A stretch of 64,000 bases of DNA from Mesostigma viride (GCA_009746045.1 RPFO01000276.1:2070619-2134618); one strand, 5' to 3'. Shown: positions 23,701 to 34,182, counted from the first letter of the stretch. Notes: generated by a model from the letters alone, not told the origin. Numbers and translations are program-made.

Positions 23701-25431
23701 ATAGCAAATGCGCATCGAACTGATGGCAACCAAATAGTCTATCTAGGTACAGGTCATGACGGTCACTGACTCATTTTGCGCGTGGCTTTGGTTTGTCCAG
23801 ACAAGGTATCATGGTTACTGATGCCTTCTCATTTTTCTTTTTCAGTGCTCAACTACCAAGTCTGTATGGAGGAAAGGCAGGGTGTCCGTTCTGTGCATTG
23901 TCCGTTGTTTTCTGGCTATACTATACTCCCTCGATGGGTCGACCTGCCGATGCTCTCTGGCTCTGCTCTCTCCTGCGCAACGTCAGTCGCTGAATCGATG
24001 AAGGCCCACTCTTTGTGTGTCCTGGCTGCTCATGTGGTGTGCCTTGCTTCCCTTGCCACCACGCGCCACCGGATGCCACCATGTGCGCAACCATCAGCGC
24101 AACAAGGTCGTCGTCCTCGAGGAGCTTGCGGCCGAGTTCGGACTCCGCACGCAGGTGAGCAAGGGGTTGCTTTTGCTGGTGGGGCTTGTTCCGTGTGGCA
24201 AGAGTCATGAGATTTGTGACGTAGTTGCCTCACGTATTGTCATGTTAGCTCCGGCTGTTATACTTGTCATACTGCCCTTTCGCCTTGCCCTCTTGTCACC
24301 GTAGGTGAGGTGCTTTTCTGTACACAAACAGGGTCTACCAAGTAGGAGTGTGGGCTGGTTTTTGGATGTCCCAGCGCAGGGAGCTAGTGGCTTGAACTGG
24401 CTTGTGGGTAGCTCTCCATGGCTGGTTACAATTTTGTGTTGATTTGGACTCATGTGCCTTTCTTTCTTTTGATGTTCGTTCACTTTTTTGCAGGAATTTC
24501 ATGAAGTTTGTTGCTCATCTCATGAGAAAGGCATGTTGCTTGTGGATCACCTGCACCTGCTCCTTGTTGTGTTGCAGGATGTCATCAACCGCGTTCAGGC
24601 GCTGGAGAAAATCGGTGAGCGCTTCTTCATGGGGCCGCCTTGTACAGGATGGTGCCTTTCGCTTCGATCAAACGGGCTTGTATGCAAATGACCTTTGGGT
24701 TGTAACATGCCGTTTTGAGTCAGGAAGTTTTCACTGTCCCGCCATGCTTTTCCAGCGCTGGCACTGAAGGATGCATGCATTGCAGATATGTACATTGCGA
24801 TTAGGGAGGTACTTCTTGAGTAGGCAAGCCTACTTTGCACTGTAGTCTTAAAGCATGGAAATGCTACTGTGGCTAAATGAATGTCATGGAAGCATAAATG
24901 AGGATAGATGTTCATTACTGTTACCCCTGGCGTCGATCCCCAGTGTTGTGCTTAGTGCAGCTTTTTCTCCAGCACAAAATGGGAACCTTGCCATGTTTTC
25001 ATGCTTTCCCCCACCTAAGACTTCATAGCAACGTGTCTGCACGTTACGCGTGCCTTCGAAAATGTCCATGGTCAAACTTCCCCATTTCTTTTTCTTTGCT
25101 CGCATGCCCCTGCTCCATGTGCTTGCTGTTTCTGGCCAAGTGCGGAGTCCAGAATTCTTACTTTTGTGGGATGCCTTGCTGGGTTGCAGGACGCATAACG
25201 GGGGTCATGGATGACCGCGGCAAGTTCATCTACATCTCTATGGAAGAGATGCAGCAGGTAGCGGACTTTATGAAGAAGCGTGGGCGCGTCAGCATAGCGG
25301 ACCTTGCGCGCATGTCCAACAGCTTTATTGATTTGGTGCCTGCTGCGAAAGAAGTGGACCAGTCTTACGTCAACGAAACCGCACAGGAAGCAACGCTGGC
25401 CGTAGAGAATGAGCCTATCATGGTGTCCTAG
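17725..25431 (+). CDS. DDRGK1: DDRGK domain-containing protein 1 (UFBP1), 8 exons
   Basis: Exons: 17,725-17,847; 18,940-19,093; 21,035-21,183; 22,176-22,277; 22,968-23,129; 24,098-24,154; 24,578-24,614; 25,190-25,431. All introns are GT-AG, phases agree and 341 codons result, the usual family length. Residues about 4-28 form a hydrophobic signal anchor. Residues 42-92 are Ala/Gly/Arg-rich. An acidic, then Glu/Lys/Arg-rich coiled coil covers about 93-200. The C-terminal winged-helix domain (about 215-330) carries Asp-Asp-Arg-Gly-Lys at 269-273 and an [10 protein letters not shown]-type helix. The family member is an ER-membrane adaptor for the UFL1 UFM1-ligase, acting in ribosome UFMylation and ER-phagy; function here is by homology. 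The start was chosen because the first ATG directly precedes the anchor. Exon 2 stops at GTGAGC before the intronic GTGGAA array. Exon 6 and its weak acceptor are the least certain. Confidence 0.95.
19104..19475 (+). repeat. (GTGGAA)n/(GTGGAG)n hexamer array in DDRGK1 intron 2
   Basis: Starts about 10 bp after the exon 2 donor. It has a GTGGAA block, then a GTGGAG block, then GTGGAA again with GCGGAA variants. Every unit contains GT, and all plus frames stay open (Glu-Val, Lys-Trp or Arg-Trp dipeptides). Downstream exon 3 joins in frame only if the array is spliced out. Confidence 0.97.
20075..20860 (-). repeat. 31-bp minisatellite in DDRGK1 intron 2
   Basis: About 25 units of CTTGACATTGCCTCCAGTGG plus 11 bp. 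Variants alternate CATTGCC/CATGGCC and CCAGTGG/CCCGTGG. Because 31 is not a multiple of three, each minus-strand frame reads a 31-residue repeat without stops, giving three long spurious open frames. Longer-range periodicity of the variants suggests higher-order units. Confidence 0.95.
21228..21596 (+). repeat. 73-bp tandem repeat in DDRGK1 intron 3
   Basis: Five copies start with CACTTGTGGACTTGAGTGC at 21,230, 21,303, 21,376, 21,449 and 21,522. They appear identical, so the expansion is recent. The array starts about 45 bp after the exon 3 donor. Confidence 0.95.
23130..23440 (+). repeat. ~34-bp repeats resembling the exon 5 splice junction
   Basis: The exon 5 end (TTCATCGACCACATCAAG) with its donor GTGGGG is followed by about eight degenerate units of the form TYATY-NACCACAT-AAAG-TGGGG-GTGGGTTG. 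Three units form a higher-order 102-bp period (23,231 and 23,333). The array looks like serial copying of the 5' splice site into the intron. Confidence 0.85.
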
Positions 25432-25742
25432 GCCGCCAGCGTACTTTGCGTGGTGCGAGAAGTGTGAAATCATTGTGCCTGTGAAGGGAGAAGTGCGAGA
25501 CGGGTAGCGTGTGTTACAATCCCATATAACATAACCAATTTATAGTTCTACATGTCGCGCTCCATTCCATTCAAATGCATTGTGGTAGATCGCATTTGTT
25601 CTCACCTTGAACCCTGCACGGTACAAGGATCCCGTCACTTGTCATATCTGCCTGGCTTGTGTGTTCCGCAGTACAAGTTTGTGTAGTCCGTGCCGCGTCT
25701 TTAAGTGATGCGGACCGCCAGCATTTGAACAGCGGATCGAAC
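25432..25742 (+). other. DDRGK1 3' flank
   Basis: Stop codon to the first TTAA of the adjoining mobile element. No further coding exon is expected, because the conserved domain ends 24 residues before the stop. No clear polyadenylation signal was identified. Confidence 0.4.
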
Positions 25743-26344
25743 TTAACCCGTGTTTTTTTACAACGCGATACATCGCGTTGTAGGGTTAGAACGCGATGTA
25801 TCGCGTTGTAATCTGACACGTGGCAAACCTATTAAACATGCGATTTTTGGTCTGAAACTTTCAACATAGGTCAGAAACATCTCATAGAATTCAAGAAAAA
25901 ATCCTGGTATTTTTGGTATTTTTTTTGTGACAGCTGCAAACAAATATGTACCACTGAAATCAGGAACTTTCGCGGGACGAAGGCTAAGACGACGGCGATG
26001 GCGGCAGGTAGATCTCGCCAGTTTTCGCGCGAATTTCAGTGGCTGTTGGGTGGCACGACCATGATGATGCGTTCAAAGGTTGATAATTAGGTTTCTACGA
26101 GTTTGTTGAGGTACTAGGGCAAAGGAAACGTAGTTTTTTCCAGTTTCTCACCCAACTTTCATGCGGAAACCCTGGAAACCGGCATACATATTATTACGTC
26201 AAGACTCGGGTCTGCTGCGGCACCATGCTTGGTATTTCCATGGTGTTTCGACTTCTTAACACATGTTTATTCATTCCGAACGCCCGGACATTTCGGCTAA
26301 ACCGAGATTTGTGCAGACTTTTATTGGGTAGCTCCGGGCATGAT

Positions 26345-26785
26345 TGAATTGAATTGAATTGAATTGAATTGGAACATAACTCCGTTGGGAGTATATGTAG
26401 CACATAGCCCAGAGAAGGGGCATATGGCCTATCATACATTCTAAGCTACTTCCTGCAAGGGTGGGAATGTAAACAACACTTGCTCTAGGTGCACTAGGGC
26501 ACCTGCACCCTCATGATCTTCACACTATGCCCAGCTAAGGGGGAGTATGTCATGTGGGGGAAGATCATCATGGCTATACAAGAGCTAGGGCATGGCTTCT
26601 CGACAGAGAGCATCTCTCTGCATTGCATAGCATGGCTAAATTCTTAATGCAACATCCATGGGGGTCCCGTTATAGGCATGGCTTGGCTAAATTCTGTAGG
26701 CAACATCCATGGGGGCCATTATGGGCGCACATGCGCGTGGGCCACATGCTAGGCTAAGCCTTACTAATCTACACTGCTGGTATAC
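26345..26785 (-). repeat. R1 dispersed SINE-like repeat
   Basis: The sense strand is defined so that the A/T-rich tail is 3'. The body contains the conserved words CCCCTTCTC(A/T)GGG and GGAAGTAGC. Related copies lie at 31,463-31,869, 34,440-34,731, 35,595-35,998, 37,341-37,438 and 44,938-45,290. Confidence 0.75.
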
Positions 26786-28232
26786 TGTATATTGCCCCGC
26801 GTTTGTCATCGATGCTCTGCGGGCCGCCCTCGAGGCACGCACTGAGGTACTGCCCTTGATTGCGCGCCTTCATGATTCGCAGACCAAGGGTCTGCTTCTG
26901 TGGTTTTGCGCTCACCCTCGCGTCGTTCACTGGCTCCGGGGCGCTCTTCCGTCTCAGGTCCGGCTGGCCGCCGAGGGCCACGACGAACGCATCCAGTCGG
27001 CCTTGGCGCAGCTGGTCCCGGGCCCCGACCTCCCGCCACATGCTATTCGCATTGCCTCCCTGCCTGCACGGATGGGTGGCTGCGGTCTGACTCGTGCCGC
27101 CCGGCTGGCCCCAGCAGCCTTTTTGGGCTCCGTCGCCCAGTCGTGGGCGGAAAGCTGCCGGCTCCTGCCCCTTTTGGCAACGGCAGCGCCTGACCTCCTG
27201 GACCCCAGCAGCCCTTTGCCCTTCGTCACCGCCATCCAGGAGGCCTATGCTGAGATCCAGCAGGCCTGTTCTCCCGTCCGTGCCGCTCAGGCGGTACAGC
27301 GCCACCTCCCTCGCGGCACTCCCTCGGTCGCCTCCGTTCAATCTCCCGCCGCATTCCCTGCTCGCGTCATCGATAAACACCAGAAAACCTACGCGGGTAT
27401 TCTGCACACGGCTGATTGGATTGCTCTTTTCGCGGACCTCAACGCCCAGGGACGTGCGTGGCTGTTCTCGCTTTCCTTGCGGAGTGTGGGCTCGGCGTAC
27501 CTTCGTGCTCTTCCCATGGCCCCCCCATTCGCCTTGGCTCCCAGCCACTACTCGGTGGCGCTCCGGCACCAGCTATTTGCCCCGCAGCCTCTTGTTCCGG
27601 CCGGGCGGCCTTGTGGTAGCTGTGGGCAGCCGCTGGATCCCACGGGGACTCACTACCTTGCCTGCATGGGGGGCCAACAGAATCAGAATTGGTATTTGTA
27701 TTTGCACACTGTCCTCCTGACGGTGGTGCTCGCCATGATTCGGTCGGTTTTCCCCCACGCGAACATCCGGTCCGAGGATGCGGATGGCGCTGCCTTCTAT
27801 TCCCCCAACCACCGGCCTGACATCGTGGTGCTGGACTTTGAGGGGGGTGGCCGGCATCTGCTTATTGACGTTTCGGTGGCGCGGCCCTTGGCTCTTAGCC
27901 ACGTGGCTGGGGCCTCCCTCACGGCAGGTTACACGGCGGACCGGGCGGAGCGGGCCAAGCTCCTGGCCTACGGCGACGTCGGGCACCATCGTGTGGTGCC
28001 CTTTGTCCTGGAGGAGTTTGGGGCCATGGGGCCCCTGACCTCCGCCTTCTTCAAGGAGTGTTGCCGGCTCCGGGAGGACCGGCTGGACCTGGAGGGCCAG
28101 CGGGCCCCATGGTCGGCGCGGACCTGGACGTCATATTGGCGTCAGCGCTTGTCGGTGGCGCTGACTCGGGCCATGGCTGACATCATGCTCCGCCGTACGC
28201 GGGCTGATTTTGCGGTGCAGCAGGGCTATTAG
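26709..28232 (+). CDS. 5'-truncated LINE ORF with zinc knuckle and restriction-like endonuclease
   Basis: A 507-codon open frame whose first ATG lies in the adjoining R1 repeat; real homology starts near 26,800. Residues about 110-135 (LPARMGGCGLTRAARLAPAA) match the post-RT region of algal and plant LINEs. A Cys-x2-Cys...His-x4-Cys knuckle lies near residues 308-325. It is followed by Arg-Pro-Asp-Ile...Leu-Ile-Asp-Val-Ser-Val near 370-392, which fits a PD-(D/E)xK nuclease of the restriction-like-endonuclease LINEs. The RT catalytic domain is missing, so the copy is dead on arrival. The frame is undamaged, so insertion was recent. Confidence 0.7.
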   Translation: MGAIMGAHARGPHARLSLTNLHCWYTVYCPAFVIDALRAALEARTEVLPLIARLHDSQTKGLLLWFCAHPRVVHWLRGALPSQVRLAAEGHDERIQSALAQLVPGPDLPPHAIRIASLPARMGGCGLTRAARLAPAAFLGSVAQSWAESCRLLPLLATAAPDLLDPSSPLPFVTAIQEAYAEIQQACSPVRAAQAVQRHLPRGTPSVASVQSPAAFPARVIDKHQKTYAGILHTADWIALFADLNAQGRAWLFSLSLRSVGSAYLRALPMAPPFALAPSHYSVALRHQLFAPQPLVPAGRPCGSCGQPLDPTGTHYLACMGGQQNQNWYLYLHTVLLTVVLAMIRSVFPHANIRSEDADGAAFYSPNHRPDIVVLDFEGGGRHLLIDVSVARPLALSHVAGASLTAGYTADRAERAKLLAYGDVGHHRVVPFVLEEFGAMGPLTSAFFKECCRLREDRLDLEGQRAPWSARTWTSYWRQRLSVALTRAMADIMLRRTRADFAVQQGY

Positions 28233-29591
28233 GTTCCTCCCGTTAGGCGTTTCCATTGGTCTTATCGTAGTATAGAGCTTTGACATGGCTCTGTATATAG
28301 GTTTATAGCTGGGCGTTTGCTTTGGTTTGAGTGATTTTACTCTGCTGTAAGTAACTATATTTTTAATATATATATTCCTATTCCGGGCATGATGGTGCCT
28401 GCAAATAGCGTAAGGCGTGACCGTGGCTAAATATTGCTACGGTATGCTGTATTTTCCTGGAAATGGCCTCTGCCACCGGCTCAATAGTGAGCACTTGCAG
28501 GCGTAAGTATATCGTGTTTCTACCTAGTTTCTGCCAGTTTTCCACTTATTTCTACCGACCTCTGCCCAGCCTCTCTAAGACCGCCATCCTACTCGACGTT
28601 GCTTGCATGTCAGCCATAGCAGGTTGCAGTTGTGCAGTATTTAGGTGTTGTATACGTCGTCAAGCCGTGCATATATCGTGAGGATTGGATGTTGATGGTT
28701 TATACTGCGTTGATTGTGCAAGAAGATCTGACAGCTAGGTGCCCATAATCATGGTGTATAATCATGTGTTGTTAGCATCTTGCCATCATTTGCTAGCATG
28801 CATTCCAGCGTCATCTTTGCCTGCATGTAAGCTCATGGATCACTCAACCTATCCAAGCCTTGCATTACACGTGCCTCTTTCTTTCAGTATTGCACGCGTT
28901 ATGGAATGAAAACCCAGCACCTCCGTTCCCACGAGGCATGTGCTCAACACGTTGTGAGAGTGGATGATGCTTTGGCTATGGCTGCCTGATTCAGTCATAT
29001 TAGGTCATCCAGTCATGATGTTTGATGCATGTTTGATGCTGTATAACTTATACAACGACACCTAGCTATTTTCAACGTTTTGACCCTCCAAGCTCACTAT
29101 GGCACGTGGACGCAGTCACGTGCCTATTAATTAATTAATTAATTAATGGGGCTCGTGTCGTTGCGTCATGTTGTGAAGGGCTCTCATTTTTCCCACTGCG
29201 TTGTACTGCGTTGTAATTGTGACGCTAATGAAAAATAGCTCCAGTGGCCCAATGGGCCTGAGTTTTGTTTTACAGAGGCTGCATATGTTGCCCATAGCTC
29301 GTGCAAGAAGCCAGATTTTTTTCATGAACCATTTGTGAATAAGCACATGACTTGTGACCTAGGGTCAAGAAATCGCGGTCATGGTCAGACCCCCCTGTAT
29401 TCAAACCAGTGTATCTCTCTAATGAATTAGCATTTTGTAGGTCTGAGTAGCTCAAAAAATCCTTTGATTTATGGGCTTTCAGGAAAGTATATACATGATC
29501 ATGAAAAAAAAATTTCCTTAGGTGCTATACGCGTTCTAAAAAAAGCTTACAACGCGATATATCGCGTTCTAATTTAAAAAACACGGGTTAA

Positions 29592-30270
29592 ATAGCTTGC
29601 GGAATGCGGCGTGATGCGTGCGTACGTGGGGCCGGCCGGACGTGGACGACAGCCACCACCTCATGGCCCCTGCATGGCTTTGGTTCTGTTAGTGTACAAT
29701 ATTGCATGCCCAGCTAGTACGTGGTAATACTGTCAACGGCTACCATCATGGCAGGCACACTCCAGATATAGACCAGTACAGGATTGTTTGTAACTAGATT
29801 AATTAATTAATTCAACAGCAACAGCGTTACATGAGCATAAGTCCTCAGTACAGTCGAGTGGGATGGGATGGGATGGAATATCGATGGAGCTAGCTAGTTA
29901 TCTAAGACCTAGTTACGGGATTGTGGGCACGACGGCCCCAATCACTGTGAATGTAACTAGGTAGGTTGAATTATAGGCCGGTAGGATTGCATGCACCCAT
30001 ATCGATATTCATGAAGTGAGACAACTATGCCTGGACGCATGGCAATCTGGACAACGCCGTGGAAGGACTAGGGTAGTTGTTTGAGAGGAAAGATGTGAAG
30101 GCCGCGGGAGCCGCGTGGCTATAAGTAAGTAAGTAAGTACAAGTTTGCGTGTCATGCGCAAAGGCATGCCACGGAGTACTATGCTAATCTCATTAGAAAA
30201 ATAATTACACAAAAGTTTAAACAAATATCGTCTGCATCATCCCCGGCCCAACCGTTAAGCACTAGATGGG
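29592..30270. other. Unassigned, fragments of dispersed repeats
   Basis: Contains AGGATTGTTTGTAACTAG and GTAGGATTGCATGCACCC words also seen near 2,765 and 45,590, and short (TTAA)n runs. No gene. Confidence 0.4.
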
Positions 30271-30484
30271 AGTTATTATAAATAGTGACGGAACCTTTTT
30301 GCCACTTGGGCAATTAGGTCCGTCACTATTTATCCGGCGAAAACCACTCGCCGGTATCTGTTCCGCGTTAAGTTCACGTGAACGTGGCGCGGAATTGATA
30401 CCGGCGAGTGGTTTTCGCCGGATAAATAGTGACGGACCTAATTGCCCAAGTGGCAAAAAGGTTCCGTCACTATTTATAATAACT
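30271..30484 (+). mobile_element. 214-bp foldback MITE, copy 1
   Basis: A near-perfect hairpin. The terminal inverted repeat begins AGTTATTATAAATAGTGACG and extends almost to a central non-palindromic core of about 30 bp around TTCACGTGAA. No coding capacity. Confidence 0.9.
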
Positions 30485-30649
30485 AAAACGTCGTAGTGTG
30501 GGGGCCGATATCTATCACGTACCGCTGATGCCTACTGCAGTACCGAATCTCGCCTTAACGATATTCCAACCGGGCATATTTTCCCTTCTGGCACTTTCGT
30601 TTGGCCTTCTGGTATATCAATTCCTTCCGGTATTCGGAAATACCCGTGT

Positions 30650-30686
30650 CACCACAGGGATTCGAACCCCCGACTTACGAGGTCTT
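30650..30686 (-). other. tRNA-like 3'-domain remnant
   Basis: On the minus strand GGGGGTTCGAATCCC matches a T-arm/B-box, and a CTCGTAA heptamer lies upstream like a threonine anticodon loop. The stems do not pair properly, there is no variable loop, and foldback element copy 2 replaces the 5' half. It is a tRNA fragment or a tRNA-derived repeat, not a functional gene. Confidence 0.35.
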
Positions 30687-30900
30687 AGTTATTATAAATA
30701 GTGACGGAACCTTTTTGCCACTTGGGCAATTAGGTCCGTCACTATTTATCCGGCGAAAACCACTCGCCGGTATCAATTCCGCGCCACGTTCACGTGAACT
30801 TAACGCGGAATAGATACCGGCGAGTGGTTTTTGCCGGATAAATAGTGACGGACCTAATTGCCCAAGTGGCAAAAAGGTTCCGTCACTATTTATAATAACT
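30687..30900 (-). mobile_element. 214-bp foldback MITE, copy 2
   Basis: Same length and arms as copy 1, but the central core is the reverse complement of that in copy 1. The element is therefore in the opposite orientation. One arm has a C-to-T-type change (GTTTTTGCCGG against GTTTTCGCCGG). Confidence 0.9.
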
Positions 30901-30904
30901 ATGG

Positions 30905-31320
30905 GGATGTAATCTTCATCCGAGCTGTCCTCGACTGTAATGGCAGACGAGGCGGTAGTGTAGCGGCTATCCTCAGGACCAATAACCTCCACCTGCGGAC
31001 TTCTACCCTGGCTAGCAACGGGCCGCGGGGCCCGTGGGGAGAAAACAGGAGCATACCCCTCGGGAAGGTGCTTTATCGCAGATGGTGCCCAGCCCATTTC
31101 TCCTTGTCAATCATGCGGGCGCGGAGTACGGATAGTCCCAGAAGCCCTGCATCTTCAAGCAGTTGTGTCACATAGGTCCGGGTCGCGCCGCGCCGGTGCC
31201 CAGCGCGCGCAAGTTTGCCAGTGGGTTGCGATGGTACAAGGGGACCCTGCCATAGGCGCGTGGCTATCTCTAGGTAGACGTGCATCATTGGAGGGAGACA
31301 GAGGGTAACAAGAAAGGTTG
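30905..31320 (-). pseudogene. LINE reverse-transcriptase C-terminal fragment
   Basis: Around 31,220-31,080 the minus-strand frame gives a GATRTYVTQLLEDAGL...DKEKW pattern. This resembles the tail region of RT ORFs (RP-x-TW...DL...DR-x-KW). Reading continues in another frame with an acidic DSSDED tract before the foldback element. Truncated and frameshifted. Confidence 0.4.
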
Positions 31321-31325
31321 ATAGG

Positions 31326-31329
<4 letters not shown>

Positions 31330-31387
<58 letters not shown>
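31330..31387. repeat. (CA)n microsatellite
   Basis: Uninterrupted CA dinucleotides for about 56 bp. Confidence 0.97.
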
Positions 31388-31389
<2 letters not shown>

Positions 31390-31462
31390 CCACGACCAAC
31401 AACACAAACAACCAAAACTAAGAAGGAAAAGAGGGAACGCATCCATCCATATCGGGGTTAAT

Positions 31463-31869
31463 TAATTAATTAGGAACATAACTCCTTTGGGAGGATATGT
31501 CGCACATATCCCAGAGAAGGGGCATATGGCTTTTAATACATTCTAAGCTACTTCCTGCGCAAGGGTGCATGGGAATGTAGTAAACGACACTTGCTCTAGG
31601 TGCACCAAGGGCACCTGCACCACCAGAGTCTCAGAGCTCAACTTAACTAAGGGGGGCCTGTCATGGGGGGGGAAGATCACCATTGCTATACAAGAGCTAG
31701 GGCATGGCTTCTCATCAGAGAGTGACTCTCTGTATAGGCAGGGCTGAGCTAATTCTTAATGCATCATCCATGGGGGTCCCATTAATATAGGCAGGGCATG
31801 GCTAAATTCTTAAATGCATCATCCATGGCCATTATGGGCGCACATGCGCTGGGGCCGCGTGGTAGGCTA
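31463..31869 (-). repeat. R1 SINE-like repeat, complete copy with target duplication
   Basis: Flanked by ATATCGGGGTTAAT (31,449-31,462) and ATATCAGGGTTAAT (31,870-31,883), 13 of 14 bases identical. The tail (TAATTAATT) is at the left, so the sense strand is minus. The 407-bp length defines the full R1 unit. The target is another dispersed repeat (words TTAATGCTCCGTGACTCC). Confidence 0.75.
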
Positions 31870-31928
31870 ATATCAGGGTTAATGCTCCGTGACTCCGGCC
31901 CAACGATCCGAGCATGACAATTGATTAA

Positions 31929-34182
31929 GGGGACATGACACCCCAAAAGGGCACTTTTCTGGAAACCATACCTAGGCATGTGATAAAAATCCAGTTATGA
32001 TGGGGGACCATAAATATGATAAAAAAAAAATTTTCCAACCACTTGGGGGTGTACTACCCCCCACCATGTGACCGTTATGTGCTAAAAATAGAAAAAGACG
32101 CTATTTTTGGCCGATTTTCCCTAGGACAATGGGCAAACCCATTGTGGCCAAATCATATATTCCCATCTAACTGCAACCCTTGCCATTAATTCCAGCTAGT
32201 TTGCAGGTCAGAATAAGCATGTTTAGACACATTGAAATAATTTACCCCAAAACACGTATTTTTTGGTGCCTAAAAAAATATATCAAATCATAGACACATG
32301 CAATGGGGTCAAATCATATAATCAAAATTGGCCCAGGGTTGCAATCACACAGCCCCAAAGTTTCAGCTCATTCTGACCACGTTTACTCACATTGAAATAT
32401 GGTCATGTGCAAAAAAAAAATGATCGCTTTTTGTGGTTTGGAGCTCAAACACCACCACAAAGACACCCTTGCCCACCACAAACTGGGCCAAAACAACAGC
32501 CATTAGTTTATTTATGATGTTAGGAAGCTTGCTATGAAATCCCAGGTCATTCTGAGCTAGTATGGCCATGTTACATCATATTATAGCTGCCACGCTGCGT
32601 TCCTGGTACAACATGGCATGAGGGGGCACACATGCATATGACCCACCCAAGCAAGTCCCATCATGTCTTATGATGGCCAAATAATACAAGCACTGTCCTG
32701 CCACCTTGATAACACACAGGAAGGCTTTAGCCCTCGTCGGAATCGCCGTCCCCCATGCAGTTGGGGCAATACCAGGCACCCACCGGCATGGTTTTCTTTG
32801 TCAGGCCAAGGCAGAGCATGTGGGCACCCTTGCCCACCACAAACTGGGCCAAAACAAGTGCAATTAATTAAATTAATGTATCACGAAGCTTGCCACCAAA
32901 TTACAGGTCATTCTGACCTAGTTTGCCCATATTACATCTTGTTATAGCTGCCAGCCTGCATGCTTGGTGCACCATGACATGAGGCAATACCATGAGCACA
33001 TTCCTAAGCTTGCCCCCTGCAAATGGGGCAGAACCACGAAAAACAAATGCTAGATGCTTGAAGAAAACAACCACCAACTCTTTAACCATTATGAGCAGGT
33101 ATGACCGCTTGCGGGAATCACTCATAGCCAACACCATGTCATGACGCTTATGGATAAAAGGTGCATCCTTCATAGCCATAACGACCTGATCCCTGTCATC
33201 TAGGAAGTACAAGCCATGTTTAATTAATGGAGGCTAAACAGGTGGGGATGTGATAAGTAACTCACATATTCTCACCTTCCATACAAGAACCTTGTTTTCC
33301 AGCAGGCTGAAGAGCCATGACAGGCGTTTATGAGCTCGCCAGCTCCTTGCAACGGTGATGCCGCTCCCAGGCAGCTAGGGTCCTTGACTACGCAATATAG
33401 AATGTCTACCGTGTGAAAACCTCCATACAGGAAGCGTAGCAAAGCCAGATAACTGCCCGATCAATTCTGGGTAGCTTTAGGAAGCATGGCATACGCAGCG
33501 TAAGGAAAACCATTGAAAGCTGCGGAAAATCTGATAGCACAACTGCAACAAGTGGAGAACAAAATAGCAAGAAGAACCCAGAAACAGCGCCAAAAGTTTC
33601 ATGCCAGGTTCACTAAGAGCGCAAAAAGACTGGGCGGTGACATGCGGCAAATCAACGTACCACGGCCGGCATTATTTCCTACCCAGGCGCGCAAGAAAAG
33701 CCAGCCAGCCATGGATGGATTAACCGCGGATCGCGCAGGCCTGAACGAAATCATTTTAGAAATGACAGGAAATGGCCGCAGATCGAAGACGCTTAGGTTA
33801 TTTTCATGGTGTCCGTTACTAAACGGCTCTTACTCCATCAATACAACCCACGAATATCGAGTTCTACCGTCGCAGGCACGCATGCTAGATTATTCATCGC
33901 GGCCAAATTGTTGGATGAGACCCCCGTGCAAATCTGTACCAACAAAGGCAGCGAATTTGCAATTAGTGCAGATCTGGCTATGAAACATCATAATAGAACA
34001 TCACTTTTAACCATCGGCTTAATTTTTCGGCCTGTCGCCCGCCGGATTAGCCATATTTTAACGGAACGCACGTCGCCATGGCCACCTCCGCACGGTGCGC
34101 GCACTGTGCACCACAATTTCACGGTCCGTCGGTACCGTCCCGACTTTTTTGGCGCCAAAAAAGTCCCGGGTGTCATGTCCCC
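31929..34182. mobile_element. TTAA-flanked element, GGGGACATG family, copy 1
   Basis: TTAA at 31,925-31,928 and 34,183-34,186. Perfect inverted ends GGGGACATGACACCC...GGGTGTCATGTCCCC. A GGCGCC-centred palindrome with flanking T and A runs lies near the right end. The interior holds a diverged 361-bp tandem duplication (around 32,465 and 32,826) with the phrase CCACCACAAACTGGGCC. The open frame 33,513-33,983 has no known transposase motif. Non-autonomous. Confidence 0.8.

Larger units (their letters stand above)
26345..28381. mobile_element. Composite R1 + LINE insertion with 12-bp target duplication
   Basis: The 12-mer TCCGGGCATGAT occurs at 26,333-26,344 and 28,382-28,393. Between them lie an R1 repeat whose AATTG-rich tail abuts the left copy, and a 5'-truncated LINE whose 3' UTR abuts the right copy. 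The two parts are therefore head to head within one target-site duplication. Confidence 0.65.
25747..29587. mobile_element. TTAA-flanked DNA transposon (piggyBac-like), with nested insertion
   Basis: Flanked by TTAA (25,743-25,746 and 29,588-29,591), with inverted termini CCCGTGTTTTTT...AAAAAACACGGG. TTAA duplication and CCC-starting ends are the hallmarks of piggyBac elements. Near the ends are 18-bp palindromes of the form AACGCGATRYATCGCGTT (two at the left, about 25,761-25,810; one at the right, about 29,549-29,570). Subtracting the nested 26,345-28,381 insertion leaves about 1.8 kb with no recognisable transposase, so the element is probably non-autonomous. Confidence 0.75.

Noticed and set aside
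26769-27569. 266-codon minus-strand ORF opposite the LINE
   Set aside because: Shadow of the GC-rich nuclease ORF; no homology, whereas the plus strand has clear motifs.
30271-30484. Rho-independent terminator or riboswitch-like hairpin
   Set aside because: The arm length (about 90 bp) and a second copy with identical arms show a foldback mobile element; the context is eukaryotic.
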